DNA of 64,000 bases from Lactobacillus sp. MRS-253-APC-2B (GCF_012843675.1 NZ_JABAFO010000006.1:1-64000), one strand, 5' to 3'. Counted from the stretch's first letter, positions 43,174 through 52,925 are shown. Program-made: numbers and translations. The notes: generated from the sequence alone by a model not told the origin.

Positions 43174-43947
43174 CTAGTCCTGGGCATTCAGCTGAAACAT
43201 CAAGATGCCAGCTGAAACCGCCACGTTAAGCGACTCGGCTTGACCACGCATCGGAATATACAGATTATCCGTAGTCTGGCTCAAAAGTCGATCGCTCATC
43301 CCCTGGCCCTCGTTGCCCATGATCAGAGCAAAGTCATTTCCAGGGTGAACACTGCGGAAATTCTTGGCCGCCGGGTTGAGCTGCGTGCCATAAACCGGTG
43401 CCTGCTGATGCTTGAAATCATCGATCCACTTGCTAAGATCGCCTTCAAACAGCTGCAAATGAAACTGACTGCCCTGCATAGAGCGTACGACCTTAGGACT
43501 GCATAAGTCGGCAGTACCATCACCGGCAACCACACCTGCAAAGCCTGCTGCATCGGCCGTTCTGACCATCGTGCCCACGTTGCCCGGATCCTGCACTCGA
43601 TCCAACAGCAGCCAGGCTCCATGAAGCGGCAGTTTAGGCATACGCTTGAGATCCGGCATGTCAACAATGGCGGCGATTCCTTGCGGCGTGATCGTTTCTG
43701 TAATATGACGCATGATCTCAGGCGTGACCTGATAGACCGCCTCGACTCGTGATACAATATCACTGTGTTCGGCCAGTGCATCGCTGGTGCCGATCAGTTC
43801 ATGAATCGTCAAGCCGCTTTGAATGGCTTCTTGAACCAGATGCCAGCCATCCAGCATGTATTGACCGGTTTGGCGGCGATACTTGCGGGTCTGTAGTTTT
43901 TTCCAGTTCTTGACGCGTTGGTTGTGAATTGAAGTTAGTTCTTCCAT
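43174..43947 (-). CDS. SpoU/TrmH-family RNA 2'-O-methyltransferase
   Basis: 257 residues. N-terminal L30e-like substrate-binding domain (about 1-95), then a SPOUT methyltransferase with a trefoil knot: LLDRVQDPGNVGTMVRTADA, LIMGNEGQGMSD and LYIPMRGQAESLNVAVSAGI. Methylates a ribose in rRNA or tRNA; the site is unknown. ATG 43947 was chosen although GAGG is 14 bp away, because the GTG at 43962 lies inside that RBS. Divergent from acyP, as is common in lactobacilli. Confidence 0.9.
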   Translation of the reverse strand: MEELTSIHNQRVKNWKKLQTRKYRRQTGQYMLDGWHLVQEAIQSGLTIHELIGTSDALAEHSDIVSRVEAVYQVTPEIMRHITETITPQGIAAIVDMPDLKRMPKLPLHGAWLLLDRVQDPGNVGTMVRTADAAGFAGVVAGDGTADLCSPKVVRSMQGSQFHLQLFEGDLSKWIDDFKHQQAPVYGTQLNPAAKNFRSVHPGNDFALIMGNEGQGMSDRLLSQTTDNLYIPMRGQAESLNVAVSAGILMFQLNAQD

Positions 43948-44041
43948 AGTCTGATTTTTCACCTCAGTTTATCGTTAACTTAATTATACCATTATCCTAA
44001 CGATCCTTGATAATCGTCAACCGCTTATGGGAGGGGTTTTT

Positions 44042-44314
44042 ATGCTTAATTATCATATTGTCGTCACTGGCAGAGTCCAGGGCGTTGGTTTTCGCTGGTC
44101 AACTCATGAACTGGCGTTACAGCATGGTCTGGTCGGTCAAGTCAAAAATGAATGGGACGGCAGCGTTACGATCGATGTCCAGGGCCCAGCTGCAGCAGTC
44201 AAAATGTTTGTCAAAGAAGTTCAAGCTAGTCCCAATCCATATGCCAAAGTCGCCGGCATGCAGATTGAGCCACGTGCTATCAGAAACGACTGGCAAGACT
44301 TTAAAATGCGGTGA
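44042..44314 (+). CDS. acyP: Acylphosphatase
   Basis: Hydrolyses acyl phosphates such as 1,3-bisphosphoglycerate. 90 residues from ATG 44042, right after GGGAGGGG. Catalytic Arg18 in GRVQGVGFRWST and Asn36 in VKNEWDGSV, matching Arg23 and Asn41 of the family. Adjacent to yidC, the usual arrangement with the SpoU methyltransferase divergent. Confidence 0.95.
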   Translation: MLNYHIVVTGRVQGVGFRWSTHELALQHGLVGQVKNEWDGSVTIDVQGPAAAVKMFVKEVQASPNPYAKVAGMQIEPRAIRNDWQDFKMR

Positions 44315-44403
44315 TCTTGTTGAAGTTGCTAGATTTTAAGCCCTTTTTAAGGTAAGATACAAAATGTTAAATTTATTGAAGTCAAAGGAATGAGCTATTT
44401 AAA

Positions 44404-45354
44404 ATGAAGAAAAAACGCCTCACCGTGGCCATGCTTTTAGGCACCATGCTGCTGATTTTAAGCGGCTGCGTACGTACCGACAAGCATGGACATCCAATCG
44501 GCTGGGTCTACAATTACATGGCTAAACCCATGCAGCATCTGATGACTTGGCTGGCTCAGCACATGGGAAACAACTATGGCTGGGCAATCGTCGTGATTGT
44601 TGTGATCGTCCGCTTGATTCTTTTACCGGTTATGATGAGCCAAATGAAAAAGTCAACGCTGATGCAGGAAAAAATGGCAATGGTGCAGCCACAGCTGCGT
44701 GAGCTGCAGCAACGGCAAAAAGACGCCAAGACGCCACAGGAACAAGCCGCGGTCAGCCAACAGATGATGCAGCTCTATCGTGACAACAACATCTCAATGA
44801 CTGGCGGAATCGGCTGCCTGCCATTGCTGATCCAGCTGCCGATCTTTGCTGCCCTGTACGCAGCCATCCGCTACTCGCCAGATCTTTACCATGCTACGTT
44901 CATGGGAATGCCTTTAGGGAAACCAAGTGCAATTTTGGCAATTCTGGCATTTTTGGCCTACATGGTCCAAGGTTGGCTTTCCATGATCGGTGTCCCTAAA
45001 GAACAGCGCAAGCAGATGGGCGCCGCGATGCTGATGAGTCCGATCATGATTCTGTTTATTGCCTGGTCTTCTTCTGCCGGCCTAGGATTGTATTTTGTGG
45101 TCAGCGCCCTGTTTGCCATCCTGCAGACCTGGCTGGTAAACACCTGGCGACCAAAGCTGCGGGAAAACATCAAACAAGAAATGAAGGATCATCCAGTTAA
45201 GCTGCCCGACCCGATTCCTGCTCAGCCAGCTGCCGCCAAGCCAACGACTGACACGATCGAACAGCTCAAAAAGACACCAGCCAAAGCCAAGCCTGCTGCC
45301 AATAAGAGTCAACGGCGCAATGCCGGCAAGCAGCATCACCATTCATCCAAATAA
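44404..45354 (+). CDS. yidC: Membrane protein insertase YidC (lipoprotein type)
   Basis: 316 residues. Lipobox LILSGC with Cys22, then five membrane helices of the YidC/OxaA core: YGWAIVVIVVIVRLILLPV with the conserved hydrophilic-groove Arg, and GCLPLLIQLPIFAALYAAIR. A long basic tail rich in Lys, Pro and Ala (residues about 255-316) would contact ribosomes. Inserts membrane proteins alone or with SecYEG. The genome probably has a second copy near rnpA, as in other lactobacilli. Confidence 0.93.
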   Translation: MKKKRLTVAMLLGTMLLILSGCVRTDKHGHPIGWVYNYMAKPMQHLMTWLAQHMGNNYGWAIVVIVVIVRLILLPVMMSQMKKSTLMQEKMAMVQPQLRELQQRQKDAKTPQEQAAVSQQMMQLYRDNNISMTGGIGCLPLLIQLPIFAALYAAIRYSPDLYHATFMGMPLGKPSAILAILAFLAYMVQGWLSMIGVPKEQRKQMGAAMLMSPIMILFIAWSSSAGLGLYFVVSALFAILQTWLVNTWRPKLRENIKQEMKDHPVKLPDPIPAQPAAAKPTTDTIEQLKKTPAKAKPAANKSQRRNAGKQHHHSSK

Positions 45355-45360
45355 CTAAGC

Positions 45361-45396
45361 AAAGCATCGCGGTCAATTCACGACTCGATGCTTTTT
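45361..45396 (+). terminator. Terminator after yidC
   Basis: AAAGCATCG (45361-45369) / CGATGCTTT (45386-45394) with a following T run. It ends only 12 bp before the RBS of the next gene. Confidence 0.75.
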
Positions 45397-45420
45397 GTAA
45401 ACACAGAAAGGAAGCAAATC

Positions 45421-45831
45421 ATGATCAAGCCAATTTGTCGCAACCTGCAGATTTTGTCACAAAAAGCTCGTCCTGCTGGCAAACAGGATATTCCTTTGGC
45501 CAAGGATCTTTTGGAGACGCTGGCAGCCCACTCAGCTGATTGCGTAGGCATGGCCGCCAATATGATCGGCGCTCCCGTAAACATTATTGCCGTCTCATTA
45601 GGACCAGTCAGTGTCGCCATGCTTAATCCTCGTTTAATTGCCAAAAAGACTCCTTACCAAACCAAAGAGGGCTGCTTAAGTCTTGTTGGCCAGCGACCAG
45701 CGACTCGCTACCAACAGATCGTCGTTGAGTATCAAGACCTCAATTGGCAGCCTCAGTCGCTTTCTTTGACTGGCTTTGCTGCCGAGGCCGTTCAACACGA
45801 GATTGACCACTGCAATGGCATCATCATCTAA
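45421..45831 (+). CDS. def: Peptide deformylase-like protein
   Basis: 136 residues from ATG 45421 (AAAGGAAG). Zinc-site motifs are intact: EGCLS with Cys85 and QHEIDH with His126, Glu127 and His130. Motif 1, normally GxGxAAxQ, reads CVGMAANM at 41-48, so the Gln that stabilises the intermediate is Met. Short compared with the ~185-residue Firmicutes main deformylase. It may be a secondary or altered deformylase. Confidence 0.83.
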   Translation: MIKPICRNLQILSQKARPAGKQDIPLAKDLLETLAAHSADCVGMAANMIGAPVNIIAVSLGPVSVAMLNPRLIAKKTPYQTKEGCLSLVGQRPATRYQQIVVEYQDLNWQPQSLSLTGFAAEAVQHEIDHCNGIII

Positions 45832-45854
45832 TGCATTCAGTTTGCAGCTAATTA

Positions 45855-45905
45855 AGGACCGATTCAGCTCATTGATTCTGTATGAGACGAATCGGTCTTT
45901 TTCTT
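45855..45905 (+). terminator. Terminator after the deformylase-like gene
   Basis: AGGACCGATTC (45855-45865) / GAATCGGTCTT (45889-45899) followed by TTTTCTTTT. Confidence 0.75.
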
Positions 45906-45999
45906 TTCGAGCAATTGACGTTGCCTGTTACAGCAGCAGATTTTTAGCCTATAATTAAATCAATTCCAGTAAGTATTTTCAAAATAAGGGGTGGTGAGA

Positions 46000-47352
46000 T
46001 TGAAACATCATGACTCAATCATCAGCGAGTTAAACAATTATATCGTCCGTAACGTTACGGCTTCCGTCGGGCTTTCAATCTATATTCTGATTGACACGCT
46101 GTTTATCTCAATGGCAGCCGGTGCAATGGGCTTGACCGTTTTAAACCTGGCTTTACCAATCTACAGTTTGTTCAACTGTACAGGACTGCTTTTGGGCGTT
46201 GGTGGCGCAGCCTATTTTTCCTTAAACAAGGTCGATCATCCCGAACGCGTCAAAACCCTTTACAGCGAACTGGTTATCTTTGCCGTTTTGCTGGGAACTG
46301 CCATTATTATCCTAATCAATCTATTCACCAGACCACTGGCAACGATTCTGGGGGCAAACAGTCAGACCATGGACATGGCAATCAAGTATCTGCGCTTGAT
46401 GTCGATTGACGCACCCGTTACCATGGCCAACTACATTACCGTCAATTTTGTGCGCAACGACAACCATCCTGGTCTGACCATGCGCGCGGCTTTGATCGAA
46501 AGCTTTGTCGTTATCATCTTTGACTGGTTCTTTATCTTTGGTCTGCATCTGCAAATCGAAGGGGCCGCTTTGGCAGCAGTCGTCTCACCAGCCACCAGTC
46601 TGATCGTATTGTCGTTTCATAAGCGCTTTCCATATCGGCAGTTGGAATGGCATTGGGTCTGGCCACGGTTTAAGACCCTTAAAACAGCGGCAACGCTTGG
46701 GGTATCAGCTTGTCTCAATGAGCTGAGTACCGGGGTTTCAATCTATGTTTTTAACATGGTACTCTTAAAGCTCAGCGGCAACTATGCCGTGGCAGCCTAT
46801 GGCGTAATCTCAAATATTGCCATTGTGACTGTTGCGATTGCCAATGGAGTTGCTTTAGGCGTTCAGCCACTAGCCAGTCGTGAATATGGTACACGGCATT
46901 TTCGCAACGTGCGGCTGGCACTTCGGCATGGTCTAAAGATTACGGCAGCAATTGCGGTATTGGCATTTATCGTCTTGGTTGCATTTCGTCATCCAATCAT
47001 CACCCTGTTTAACAACGACCATTCGCTGCAGTTAACCCATTACGCCATGGCCGGAATGCCTATCTACTTTACCAGCACGCTGTTTTCGGCAGTCAATCTG
47101 CTGATGATCATCTTTTTGACCGCCATCAACTGTGCTACGCTTTCGTTTTCAATGTCGTTTCTACGTGGCTATCTCATCTTATTACCAGCAATCATTTTGA
47201 TGGGCTGGCTGTTTGGCATCAATGGGGTCTGGGCGGCCGTACCGGTTACCGAGCTTTTAATCACCATCATTGGCTTCTTTTTAGTCCATCAACAGGATCA
47301 TCGTCTCAAGCTCATGGAAGATGCCCAGCGAAAAGCCGAACTGGCCAAATAA
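46000..47352 (+). CDS. MATE-family multidrug/organic cation efflux transporter
   Basis: About 450 residues with twelve membrane helices in two MatE halves (about 10-225 and 230-440). Start taken as TTG 46000 (LKHHDSIISELNN), 8 bp after AAGGGG; two GTG codons at 45991 and 45994 lie in the RBS. Uses an Na+ or H+ gradient; substrate unknown. The only energy-coupling clue is the membrane fold. Separate transcription unit with a bidirectional terminator. Confidence 0.88.
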   Translation: MKHHDSIISELNNYIVRNVTASVGLSIYILIDTLFISMAAGAMGLTVLNLALPIYSLFNCTGLLLGVGGAAYFSLNKVDHPERVKTLYSELVIFAVLLGTAIIILINLFTRPLATILGANSQTMDMAIKYLRLMSIDAPVTMANYITVNFVRNDNHPGLTMRAALIESFVVIIFDWFFIFGLHLQIEGAALAAVVSPATSLIVLSFHKRFPYRQLEWHWVWPRFKTLKTAATLGVSACLNELSTGVSIYVFNMVLLKLSGNYAVAAYGVISNIAIVTVAIANGVALGVQPLASREYGTRHFRNVRLALRHGLKITAAIAVLAFIVLVAFRHPIITLFNNDHSLQLTHYAMAGMPIYFTSTLFSAVNLLMIIFLTAINCATLSFSMSFLRGYLILLPAIILMGWLFGINGVWAAVPVTELLITIIGFFLVHQQDHRLKLMEDAQRKAELAK

Positions 47353-47374
47353 GTCATGGTTGATTACGCATAAT

Positions 47375-47409
47375 AAAAAACCTCGCTTCACTTGGAAACG
47401 AGGTTTTTT
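47375..47409. terminator. Bidirectional terminator between MATE and arlS genes
   Basis: AAAAAACCTCG (47375-47385) / CGAGGTTTTTT (47399-47409), 11-bp stem. Confidence 0.85.
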
Positions 47410-47423
47410 ATATTCGTCAAAGA

Positions 47424-48908
47424 CTATTTATCTTTTTCCATTGGCTTTTCTTTAACGATTGGCAAGGTGATTCTAAATAACGAACCCGATCCAACCGTAC
47501 TTTCAACGGTAATGTGGCCATGATAGCCTTCAACCAGACGCTTGGCAATTGCCAGTCCCAGTCCATTGCCACCCTTTTTACGACTGCGGGCCTTATCAAC
47601 GCGATAGAAACGATCAAAAACGTGCAACTGGTCTTCTTGCGGAATTCCCTCACCGAAGTCTTGAACGCCGATTTCAACCGCATTTAAGTTGCGTGACAAT
47701 GACAGATGAACTTCTTTACGATCCTTGGAGTACTTTACTGCATTATCAAATAAAATAATCAGAATCTGTTCAAGATGGTCACGATAAATGTGTACCGGCA
47801 CGTCTTGATGCAGATCGTCATCAAAACGAAAAACATAGTCTGGATACAGCATCTTAAAGTTGTTGTAGACTTGCTCAACCACGTCTTTAACCTGCGTGAC
47901 GGCATCATGGAACTTGACGTCAACTTGCTCGGCACGCGTCAAATCAAGCATTTCTTTGATCAGACTATTCATTCGATTTGTCTCTTTTAAGGCCGCGGCA
48001 ATCGATTCATCCAAGACCTGTGGATCATCCTTGCCCCAGCGCTGCAGCATCTCCATATGGCCTTGAATAATGGCAACCGGCGTTCTTAATTCATGCGAGA
48101 CGTCACTGACGAATTGTGTCTGTTGATCAATGTAGCGCTGTGTTTGATCAAGCATCTGATTAAACATTCTCGACAGCTCGCCAAGCTCATCGTTCAATTC
48201 TGTAACGTCTTCTGGCACGCGTGCATCACTGGTTGGATCATCTCTTACTACCGTCAGGGTATCATGAATATCATCCAACGGTTGCAGCCAGTAATAAGAC
48301 AGGAAGTATCCCAGCAAACCACTGGCAATAACGACCAGACAAAGGGCCAGAATCGAGATCAAAATCAAGCGCTTAAAGACCTGGTAGTACTGCTTGAGAT
48401 CATTTTCAACCTGAACGTAGCCAATTATTGTACCATCATGCGATAGAACTGGTTCGCGGCCAACCAAAATTCGATGACCGTTCCCTTTGACCATGGCCGT
48501 CTTGGTATGATGGGACGTTTTCAGCGGCAAATTAGCTTTACCGGTTTGAAAGATCTTTTTACCCTTGGCGTTCATCACGGTAATCGTAACTCGTGAATTG
48601 CTTAAGCCTTGAACCAAAGGCTGACGATAAAACTCAGTCGTGCTGTTGAGACTGGCCTCGTGTTCAAAAATCGACCGAACCCCACTCTTGGTTAAAGAGC
48701 TTTCGCCAGCATTTCCCAGCTGACGCACCACGACGGACATATTATGATTAACCTCGCTGCGTTCTTGCTGTAGCAGGTTTTGCGTAAAGGCACTGAACAG
48801 AGAGATCACTACGATCATTGAAATGATTAAAGACCCAACCGCCGTACCAATGGCCCACTTTACCTTGAGCGAAACGAAGCGAGATGATTTTGATTTCTTT
48901 TCGCTCAT
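47424..48908 (-). CDS. arlS: Two-component sensor histidine kinase (ArlS type)
   Basis: 494 residues. Membrane helices at about 18-42 and 180-206 enclose a ~135-residue extracellular sensor; HAMP at about 205-260; HisKA with His272 in SDVSHELRTP; HATPase_c with the N box LIILFDNAVKYS and G boxes VQDFGEGIP and GGNGLGLAIAKR. Overall order and the partner regulator fit the ArlRS/CsrRS type. The signal is unknown; in related species it affects envelope stress, adhesion and growth conditions. Starts 20 bp after the regulator. Confidence 0.92.
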   Translation of the reverse strand: MSEKKSKSSRFVSLKVKWAIGTAVGSLIISMIVVISLFSAFTQNLLQQERSEVNHNMSVVVRQLGNAGESSLTKSGVRSIFEHEASLNSTTEFYRQPLVQGLSNSRVTITVMNAKGKKIFQTGKANLPLKTSHHTKTAMVKGNGHRILVGREPVLSHDGTIIGYVQVENDLKQYYQVFKRLILISILALCLVVIASGLLGYFLSYYWLQPLDDIHDTLTVVRDDPTSDARVPEDVTELNDELGELSRMFNQMLDQTQRYIDQQTQFVSDVSHELRTPVAIIQGHMEMLQRWGKDDPQVLDESIAAALKETNRMNSLIKEMLDLTRAEQVDVKFHDAVTQVKDVVEQVYNNFKMLYPDYVFRFDDDLHQDVPVHIYRDHLEQILIILFDNAVKYSKDRKEVHLSLSRNLNAVEIGVQDFGEGIPQEDQLHVFDRFYRVDKARSRKKGGNGLGLAIAKRLVEGYHGHITVESTVGSGSLFRITLPIVKEKPMEKDK

Positions 48909-48928
48909 AAAGAACCTTCTTTAATCGA

Positions 48929-49615
48929 TTAGGAACGAATTACGTAGCCAGTACCCCGAACGGTTTGAATGTAGCTCTTTTCGCCAGGGCGATCGATCTT
49001 GTTCCGCAGATAACGGATGTAGACATCGACAACGTTGGTTTCAACCTTGGAGTCATAGCCCCAGACCTTGCTGAGCAGCTCTTTACGTGACATGACCACG
49101 TTAATGTTTTCCATCAAGATCAAAAGTAGCTCGTATTCACGTTTGGTCAGGTTAATGATCTCATCGCCACGACGTACAACTCGGTTTTCCTTTTCAATCG
49201 TCAAGTCCTTATACGTAACCGTAGTCTGGTGACTCTTGGCATTGCCGCCTTCAATGTTGATCCGCCGCAGCAGTGCCCGTACGCGCGCCAGCAACTCTTC
49301 GATGGCAAATGGCTTGACGATGTAGTCATCAGCACCATAATCAAGTCCTGAGACACGATCCATCACAGAATCACGTGCTGTCATGATGATAATTGGCGTA
49401 TCCTTGACTTCACGAATGCGGCGAGCAACCTCGATCCCGTTTAATTCCGGCAGCATCAGGTCAAGTAAAATAACGTCAAAGTCTTGGTTTAAAGCGGCAT
49501 CCAAGCCAGCACGACCATCAAGCTCGACATCGGTTTCGTATCCTTCATGTTTTAATTCCAGCTCGACAAACCGTGCCAGGTTTTCTTCATCTTCAATAAT
49601 TAAAATCCGACTCAT
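48929..49615 (-). CDS. arlR: OmpR-family response regulator (ArlR type)
   Basis: 228 residues from ATG 49615, after GAGGAGC; the longer frame has a weak start. Receiver domain with phospho-acceptor Asp52 ([13 protein letters not shown]), switch Thr in IIIMTARDS and Lys in DYIVKPF; OmpR winged helix from about 130 ending [16 protein letters not shown]. Partner of the kinase downstream. A TGGG/CCCA hairpin lies in its 5' leader. Confidence 0.95.
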   Translation of the reverse strand: MSRILIIEDEENLARFVELELKHEGYETDVELDGRAGLDAALNQDFDVILLDLMLPELNGIEVARRIREVKDTPIIIMTARDSVMDRVSGLDYGADDYIVKPFAIEELLARVRALLRRINIEGGNAKSHQTTVTYKDLTIEKENRVVRRGDEIINLTKREYELLLILMENINVVMSRKELLSKVWGYDSKVETNVVDVYIRYLRNKIDRPGEKSYIQTVRGTGYVIRS

Positions 49616-49763
49616 ATTAAAACGCTCCTCGTTTGAATTGGTGGGTCTTACTCCCACATAATAACCACACCAATTTTATCACACAAAATTAATCTGCCCT
49701 ACCTTTGCGATTAATAAAACTGCTTTTAAATTAAAAATTTTTCAATCTTTGGCAGTTATGACA

Positions 49764-49807
49764 TAAAAAAAGACCTTCCCAGGTCCGGCGCCTCGAGAAA
49801 GGTCTTT
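49764..49807 (-). terminator. Terminator after rpmF
   Basis: Read leftward: AAAGACCTT (49807-49799) / AAGGTCTTT (49777-49769) followed by a T run. Confidence 0.8.
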
Positions 49808-49827
49808 AATCGATAAAATCGACGTGA

Positions 49828-50004
49828 TTAGTTGTTTTCAACAGCTTGCTTGCCGTTGTAGTAACCACAGCTTGGGCAAACCATGTGTGACTTGCGCAGT
49901 TCACCACAGTTTGGACATGGAGCCAAGCCAGGCACAGTCAGCTTGATGTGACCACGACGATTGCGCTTACGCGTCTTGGATGTCTTCCGTGCTGGTACAG
50001 CCAT
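49828..50004 (-). CDS. rpmF: 50S ribosomal protein L32 (zinc form)
   Basis: 58 residues ([19 protein letters not shown]). All four zinc Cys are present: CPNC and CPSC. The start is ATG 50004, 9 bp after GGAGG. Behind yceD, the standard order. Confidence 0.97.
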   Translation of the reverse strand: MAVPARKTSKTRKRNRRGHIKLTVPGLAPCPNCGELRKSHMVCPSCGYYNGKQAVENN

Positions 50005-50055
50005 GTGTGACACCTCCTTCAAATAATCTATCCACTAGTGGTTTTTAACCGTTCG

Positions 50056-50610
50056 CTAATTTTGGTTATCCTGATCAGGAAATAAATTTTTGAGCTTAGC
50101 GAAACGTGGATCAACATGTTCCTTATCCGGTACCTGATTAGCATCATCTTCAGCAACAACTTCCCATCCCTTGCCATTTGGCATCTGAGAGCTGTTTTTT
50201 TCATCTTCGGACAATACCTGCATTGGAACCTGCTCAATGATATTTTCCGCTAAAACATTGTCAAAATCAATCGTATCATGCGGGTCTGACAAAACAAAGA
50301 CCAATTCATCGTCTTCATAGCGGCCAACATGTGATTCATCATTGACATAGGTTTCAGCAAAAGCAAAATCCAATGGCAACTCGACCGGTTTCAGCGAACG
50401 GCTGGATGGTACGGTCAGCGTCGTTTTAACGCTAACGCTTAAAGTAGCATCACCCTGATCATAGACCACATAGCCATCAACCTCAACGGGCTGGCAACTG
50501 ATGACCTGATTAGGGAACCGTTCTGTCAGTGATGCGTTTAGATCAAAAGTACTTTGAATACGCAGCGGTTCATCATGATAGCGATGAAGTTCAGCTAACG
50601 TCCATTTCAC
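50056..50610 (-). CDS. yceD: YceD/DUF177 family protein
   Basis: 184 residues. Contains the family core: LTVPSSRSLKPVELPLDFAF and the acidic ETYVN followed later by DFDNVLAENIIEQVPM. Associated with rpmF in nearly all bacteria and implicated in 23S rRNA accumulation; biochemical role not fully known. The usual C-terminal CxxxC-containing segment is replaced by a Cys-free acidic sequence ending LKNLFPDQDNQN. Confidence 0.92.
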   Translation of the reverse strand: MKWTLAELHRYHDEPLRIQSTFDLNASLTERFPNQVISCQPVEVDGYVVYDQGDATLSVSVKTTLTVPSSRSLKPVELPLDFAFAETYVNDESHVGRYEDDELVFVLSDPHDTIDFDNVLAENIIEQVPMQVLSEDEKNSSQMPNGKGWEVVAEDDANQVPDKEHVDPRFAKLKNLFPDQDNQN

Positions 50611-50671
50611 GGTACTAACCTCCTAATGCAACAAGCGTTATTATACTAGTCCCAAGTTTGCTTGTCAATGT

Positions 50672-51817
50672 TTATTCCTTGACACCCTTAACAATCACCG
50701 GGGCATGCTTGAGATCCTGCTCAACCGGCGTAAAGGTCTGATACAGCTTGCCAGCGCGATAGTCCAGATTAAGCAATCCATCACGCAGGTCTTGATCGAT
50801 CTTGGTCAAAAGCGGCAACGCGACCGTTTTTTTGATGGTATGCAGATATTTGCGACCGCGTTTATTAAAGCCCAAAACGTGCAGATACGGCTGGCTGAGA
50901 TGCTCATTGAGTTGAGAATCGGTAATCTGCAAAACCGTATACAGATAGACTCTTAGCAGATGGGCATAGGTATAGCGCTTGGTCTTGACCGACTTCATAA
51001 AGCCTGCAAAGGTCAGATTGCGCTGCGCAGCATCTTTCATGCGATATTCCAAACCTTCTGCCATTTGATAGATCTGGGCAAGCTGGGCAACCGGGGTCTG
51101 AATCAATTGATTGCGCAGCATTGGATACAAAGCGTTCCAATCCGGTACCTGCTGAATCTGCTGCAGATATCGCGCGGTTGCCGCAGGGACAGCTTGACTA
51201 AAATCGTCTTGTTCCAAAACGGCTTGCCGAACTGCACTGGCACTGGCAATCTTACCATTGATTTGCTCATCATGATACTGACTGCCACGTCGCTTAATCG
51301 GGTGCAGTCTTAATGGCAGATTCTCTTTGATTTGAGCTTTGTAATAGCCAAACGCCAAAATATCATTGGGATCGATCAATGATACGCCAGTCTGCTTTTG
51401 AAGCTGTTCATTAAACTGAGTGGCATAAGTCGCATTAAACCGACTAAAGCTGCTGGCTGAAAAATCTTGCTCCGCTGCTACCAGCTGGCTAAAATTCCAT
51501 TCTGGATGCTCAGCACCAAAAACCACGTCATCGACTCCCAAAGATGCCAACAGTTCCAAAGCCCCGGCCGCAAATCGGTGTGCCGGCTGCACAGCCATAA
51601 AGATTGGCAATTCAACGACCAGATCCACGCCGTTTTCAAGTGCTGCCTGCGTTCGCTGCCATTTATCAAGCAGCGTTGGCTCGCCACGCTGCGTAAAATT
51701 ACCGCTCATTACGGCAACAACTGCATCGGCAGCAGTCAGTCTTTTAGCCTGCTCCAGGTGATATCGATGACCATTATGAAACGGATTATATTCAGTTACC
51801 AGCCCCACGGCCCGCAT
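50672..51817 (-). CDS. tmcAL: tRNA(Met) cytidine acetate ligase (YlbM)
   Basis: Forms N4-acetylcytidine in the elongator tRNA-Met anticodon using acetate and ATP. 381 residues. N-terminal nucleotidyltransferase-like domain with VTEYNPFHNGHRYHLEQA at 7-24; KRRGSQYHDEQI in the middle. Start overlaps the stop of the yqeM-like gene by one base. The yqeM-ylbM-yceD-rpmF order is common in lactobacilli. Confidence 0.93.
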   Translation of the reverse strand: MRAVGLVTEYNPFHNGHRYHLEQAKRLTAADAVVAVMSGNFTQRGEPTLLDKWQRTQAALENGVDLVVELPIFMAVQPAHRFAAGALELLASLGVDDVVFGAEHPEWNFSQLVAAEQDFSASSFSRFNATYATQFNEQLQKQTGVSLIDPNDILAFGYYKAQIKENLPLRLHPIKRRGSQYHDEQINGKIASASAVRQAVLEQDDFSQAVPAATARYLQQIQQVPDWNALYPMLRNQLIQTPVAQLAQIYQMAEGLEYRMKDAAQRNLTFAGFMKSVKTKRYTYAHLLRVYLYTVLQITDSQLNEHLSQPYLHVLGFNKRGRKYLHTIKKTVALPLLTKIDQDLRDGLLNLDYRAGKLYQTFTPVEQDLKHAPVIVKGVKE

Positions 51818-52566
51818 TATTTCACCTGCTTTCGACAGATAAAGAACCAGCGTGTCGTCTGATCGTTAATTTCTCTATGGCCAAAATCAGCCTTAACCAT
51901 GACTTGATCAAACCCAGCTTGTGCCAATGCAGTTTGCCAGTCTTTTAACTCATAGGCCCGCTCAAAATGCGTTTCGTGCAGGCGCTGATAGCTGCCCGCT
52001 GTCATTTGATAAAAGAAGGTTAATTCATGAATTACACCATGCAAAACGTCATCATCGGCATAGCTGTGCCATAAAAAGGCCCGCTGTGCATCTGGATCCT
52101 CATAGTTGTACATATAGCCTGGGTAGATTTCATCGGTTTGATAAGGCGTGATCACGTCAAACAAGAGCACGCCATCATCTTTTAGGTGCGCAGCCATCTG
52201 TTCAAGCGTAGCCCTCACATCATTAAAATCATCCAGATAGCAAAGCGAGTCGGCAAAGCAGGTGATTGCATCATATTGATCCAGGCCGCTAAGATCTCGC
52301 ATGTCGCCTTGCACCAGTGTCAATGGCACTTGTGATTCCTGTGCATGCTTTAAGGCCAGGCTCAGCATCTCTTCTGAATAGTCCAGATCGATAACGTCAT
52401 AGCCATCTTCAGCCAGCAAAACGCCCAGTCGTCCTGCCCCACCGGCAACGTCTAAGATCGTCTTGGCGTAATTAGGCAACTGAGAGTTGACAAATTCACG
52501 CCATTGCTGATACATATCGCTTTCAAATAGCTCATCATACAGCTGGGCAAACGTCCCGTAGATCAT
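51817..52566 (-). CDS. yqeM: Class I SAM-dependent methyltransferase (YqeM)
   Basis: 249 residues. SAM-binding ILDVAGGAGRLGVLLAEDGY at about 37-56, acidic VIDLDYSEEML, and ITCFADSLCYL. It is the YqeM member of the conserved yqeG-yqeH-yhbY-nadD-yqeK-rsfS-yqeM block. Substrate unknown. Two base pairs after rsfS. Confidence 0.88.
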   Translation of the reverse strand: MIYGTFAQLYDELFESDMYQQWREFVNSQLPNYAKTILDVAGGAGRLGVLLAEDGYDVIDLDYSEEMLSLALKHAQESQVPLTLVQGDMRDLSGLDQYDAITCFADSLCYLDDFNDVRATLEQMAAHLKDDGVLLFDVITPYQTDEIYPGYMYNYEDPDAQRAFLWHSYADDDVLHGVIHELTFFYQMTAGSYQRLHETHFERAYELKDWQTALAQAGFDQVMVKADFGHREINDQTTRWFFICRKQVK

Positions 52567-52568
52567 CT

Positions 52569-52925
52569 CTACTCCTTAACCCATTCGCTGAGATCAACCA
52601 ATGGTGCATCGGACCAAAGTTTTTCCAGATTGTAGTAGTGGCGAGTTTCCTCACGAAAGACATGAACGACCACATCGCCCAGGTCAATCAGAACCCATTG
52701 TGCCTCCTGCTTGCCTTCGACACTCTTGATATCAACGCCGTTTTCATGAGCGGCTTCAATGATGGCATTGGCAATGGCTTGGACCTGACGATTAGAGCCA
52801 CCTGTCATGATGACGAAATAATCAGCCATTGGCGTGATCGAATCAACCTTTAATGCCGTAATATCTTCGGCACGGCGACCATCAGCCGCCTGTACGGCCA
52901 TCTTCAATAATTCTTTGCTGTCCAT
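52569..52925 (-). CDS. rsfS: Ribosomal silencing factor RsfS
   Basis: 118 residues. Binds L14 and blocks subunit joining in starvation. Core motifs DYFVIMTGGSNRQVQAIA and WVLIDLGDVVVHVFREETR. Its ATG overlaps the yqeK stop by 1 bp, so it is coupled. Confidence 0.96.
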   Translation of the reverse strand: MDSKELLKMAVQAADGRRAEDITALKVDSITPMADYFVIMTGGSNRQVQAIANAIIEAAHENGVDIKSVEGKQEAQWVLIDLGDVVVHVFREETRHYYNLEKLWSDAPLVDLSEWVKE

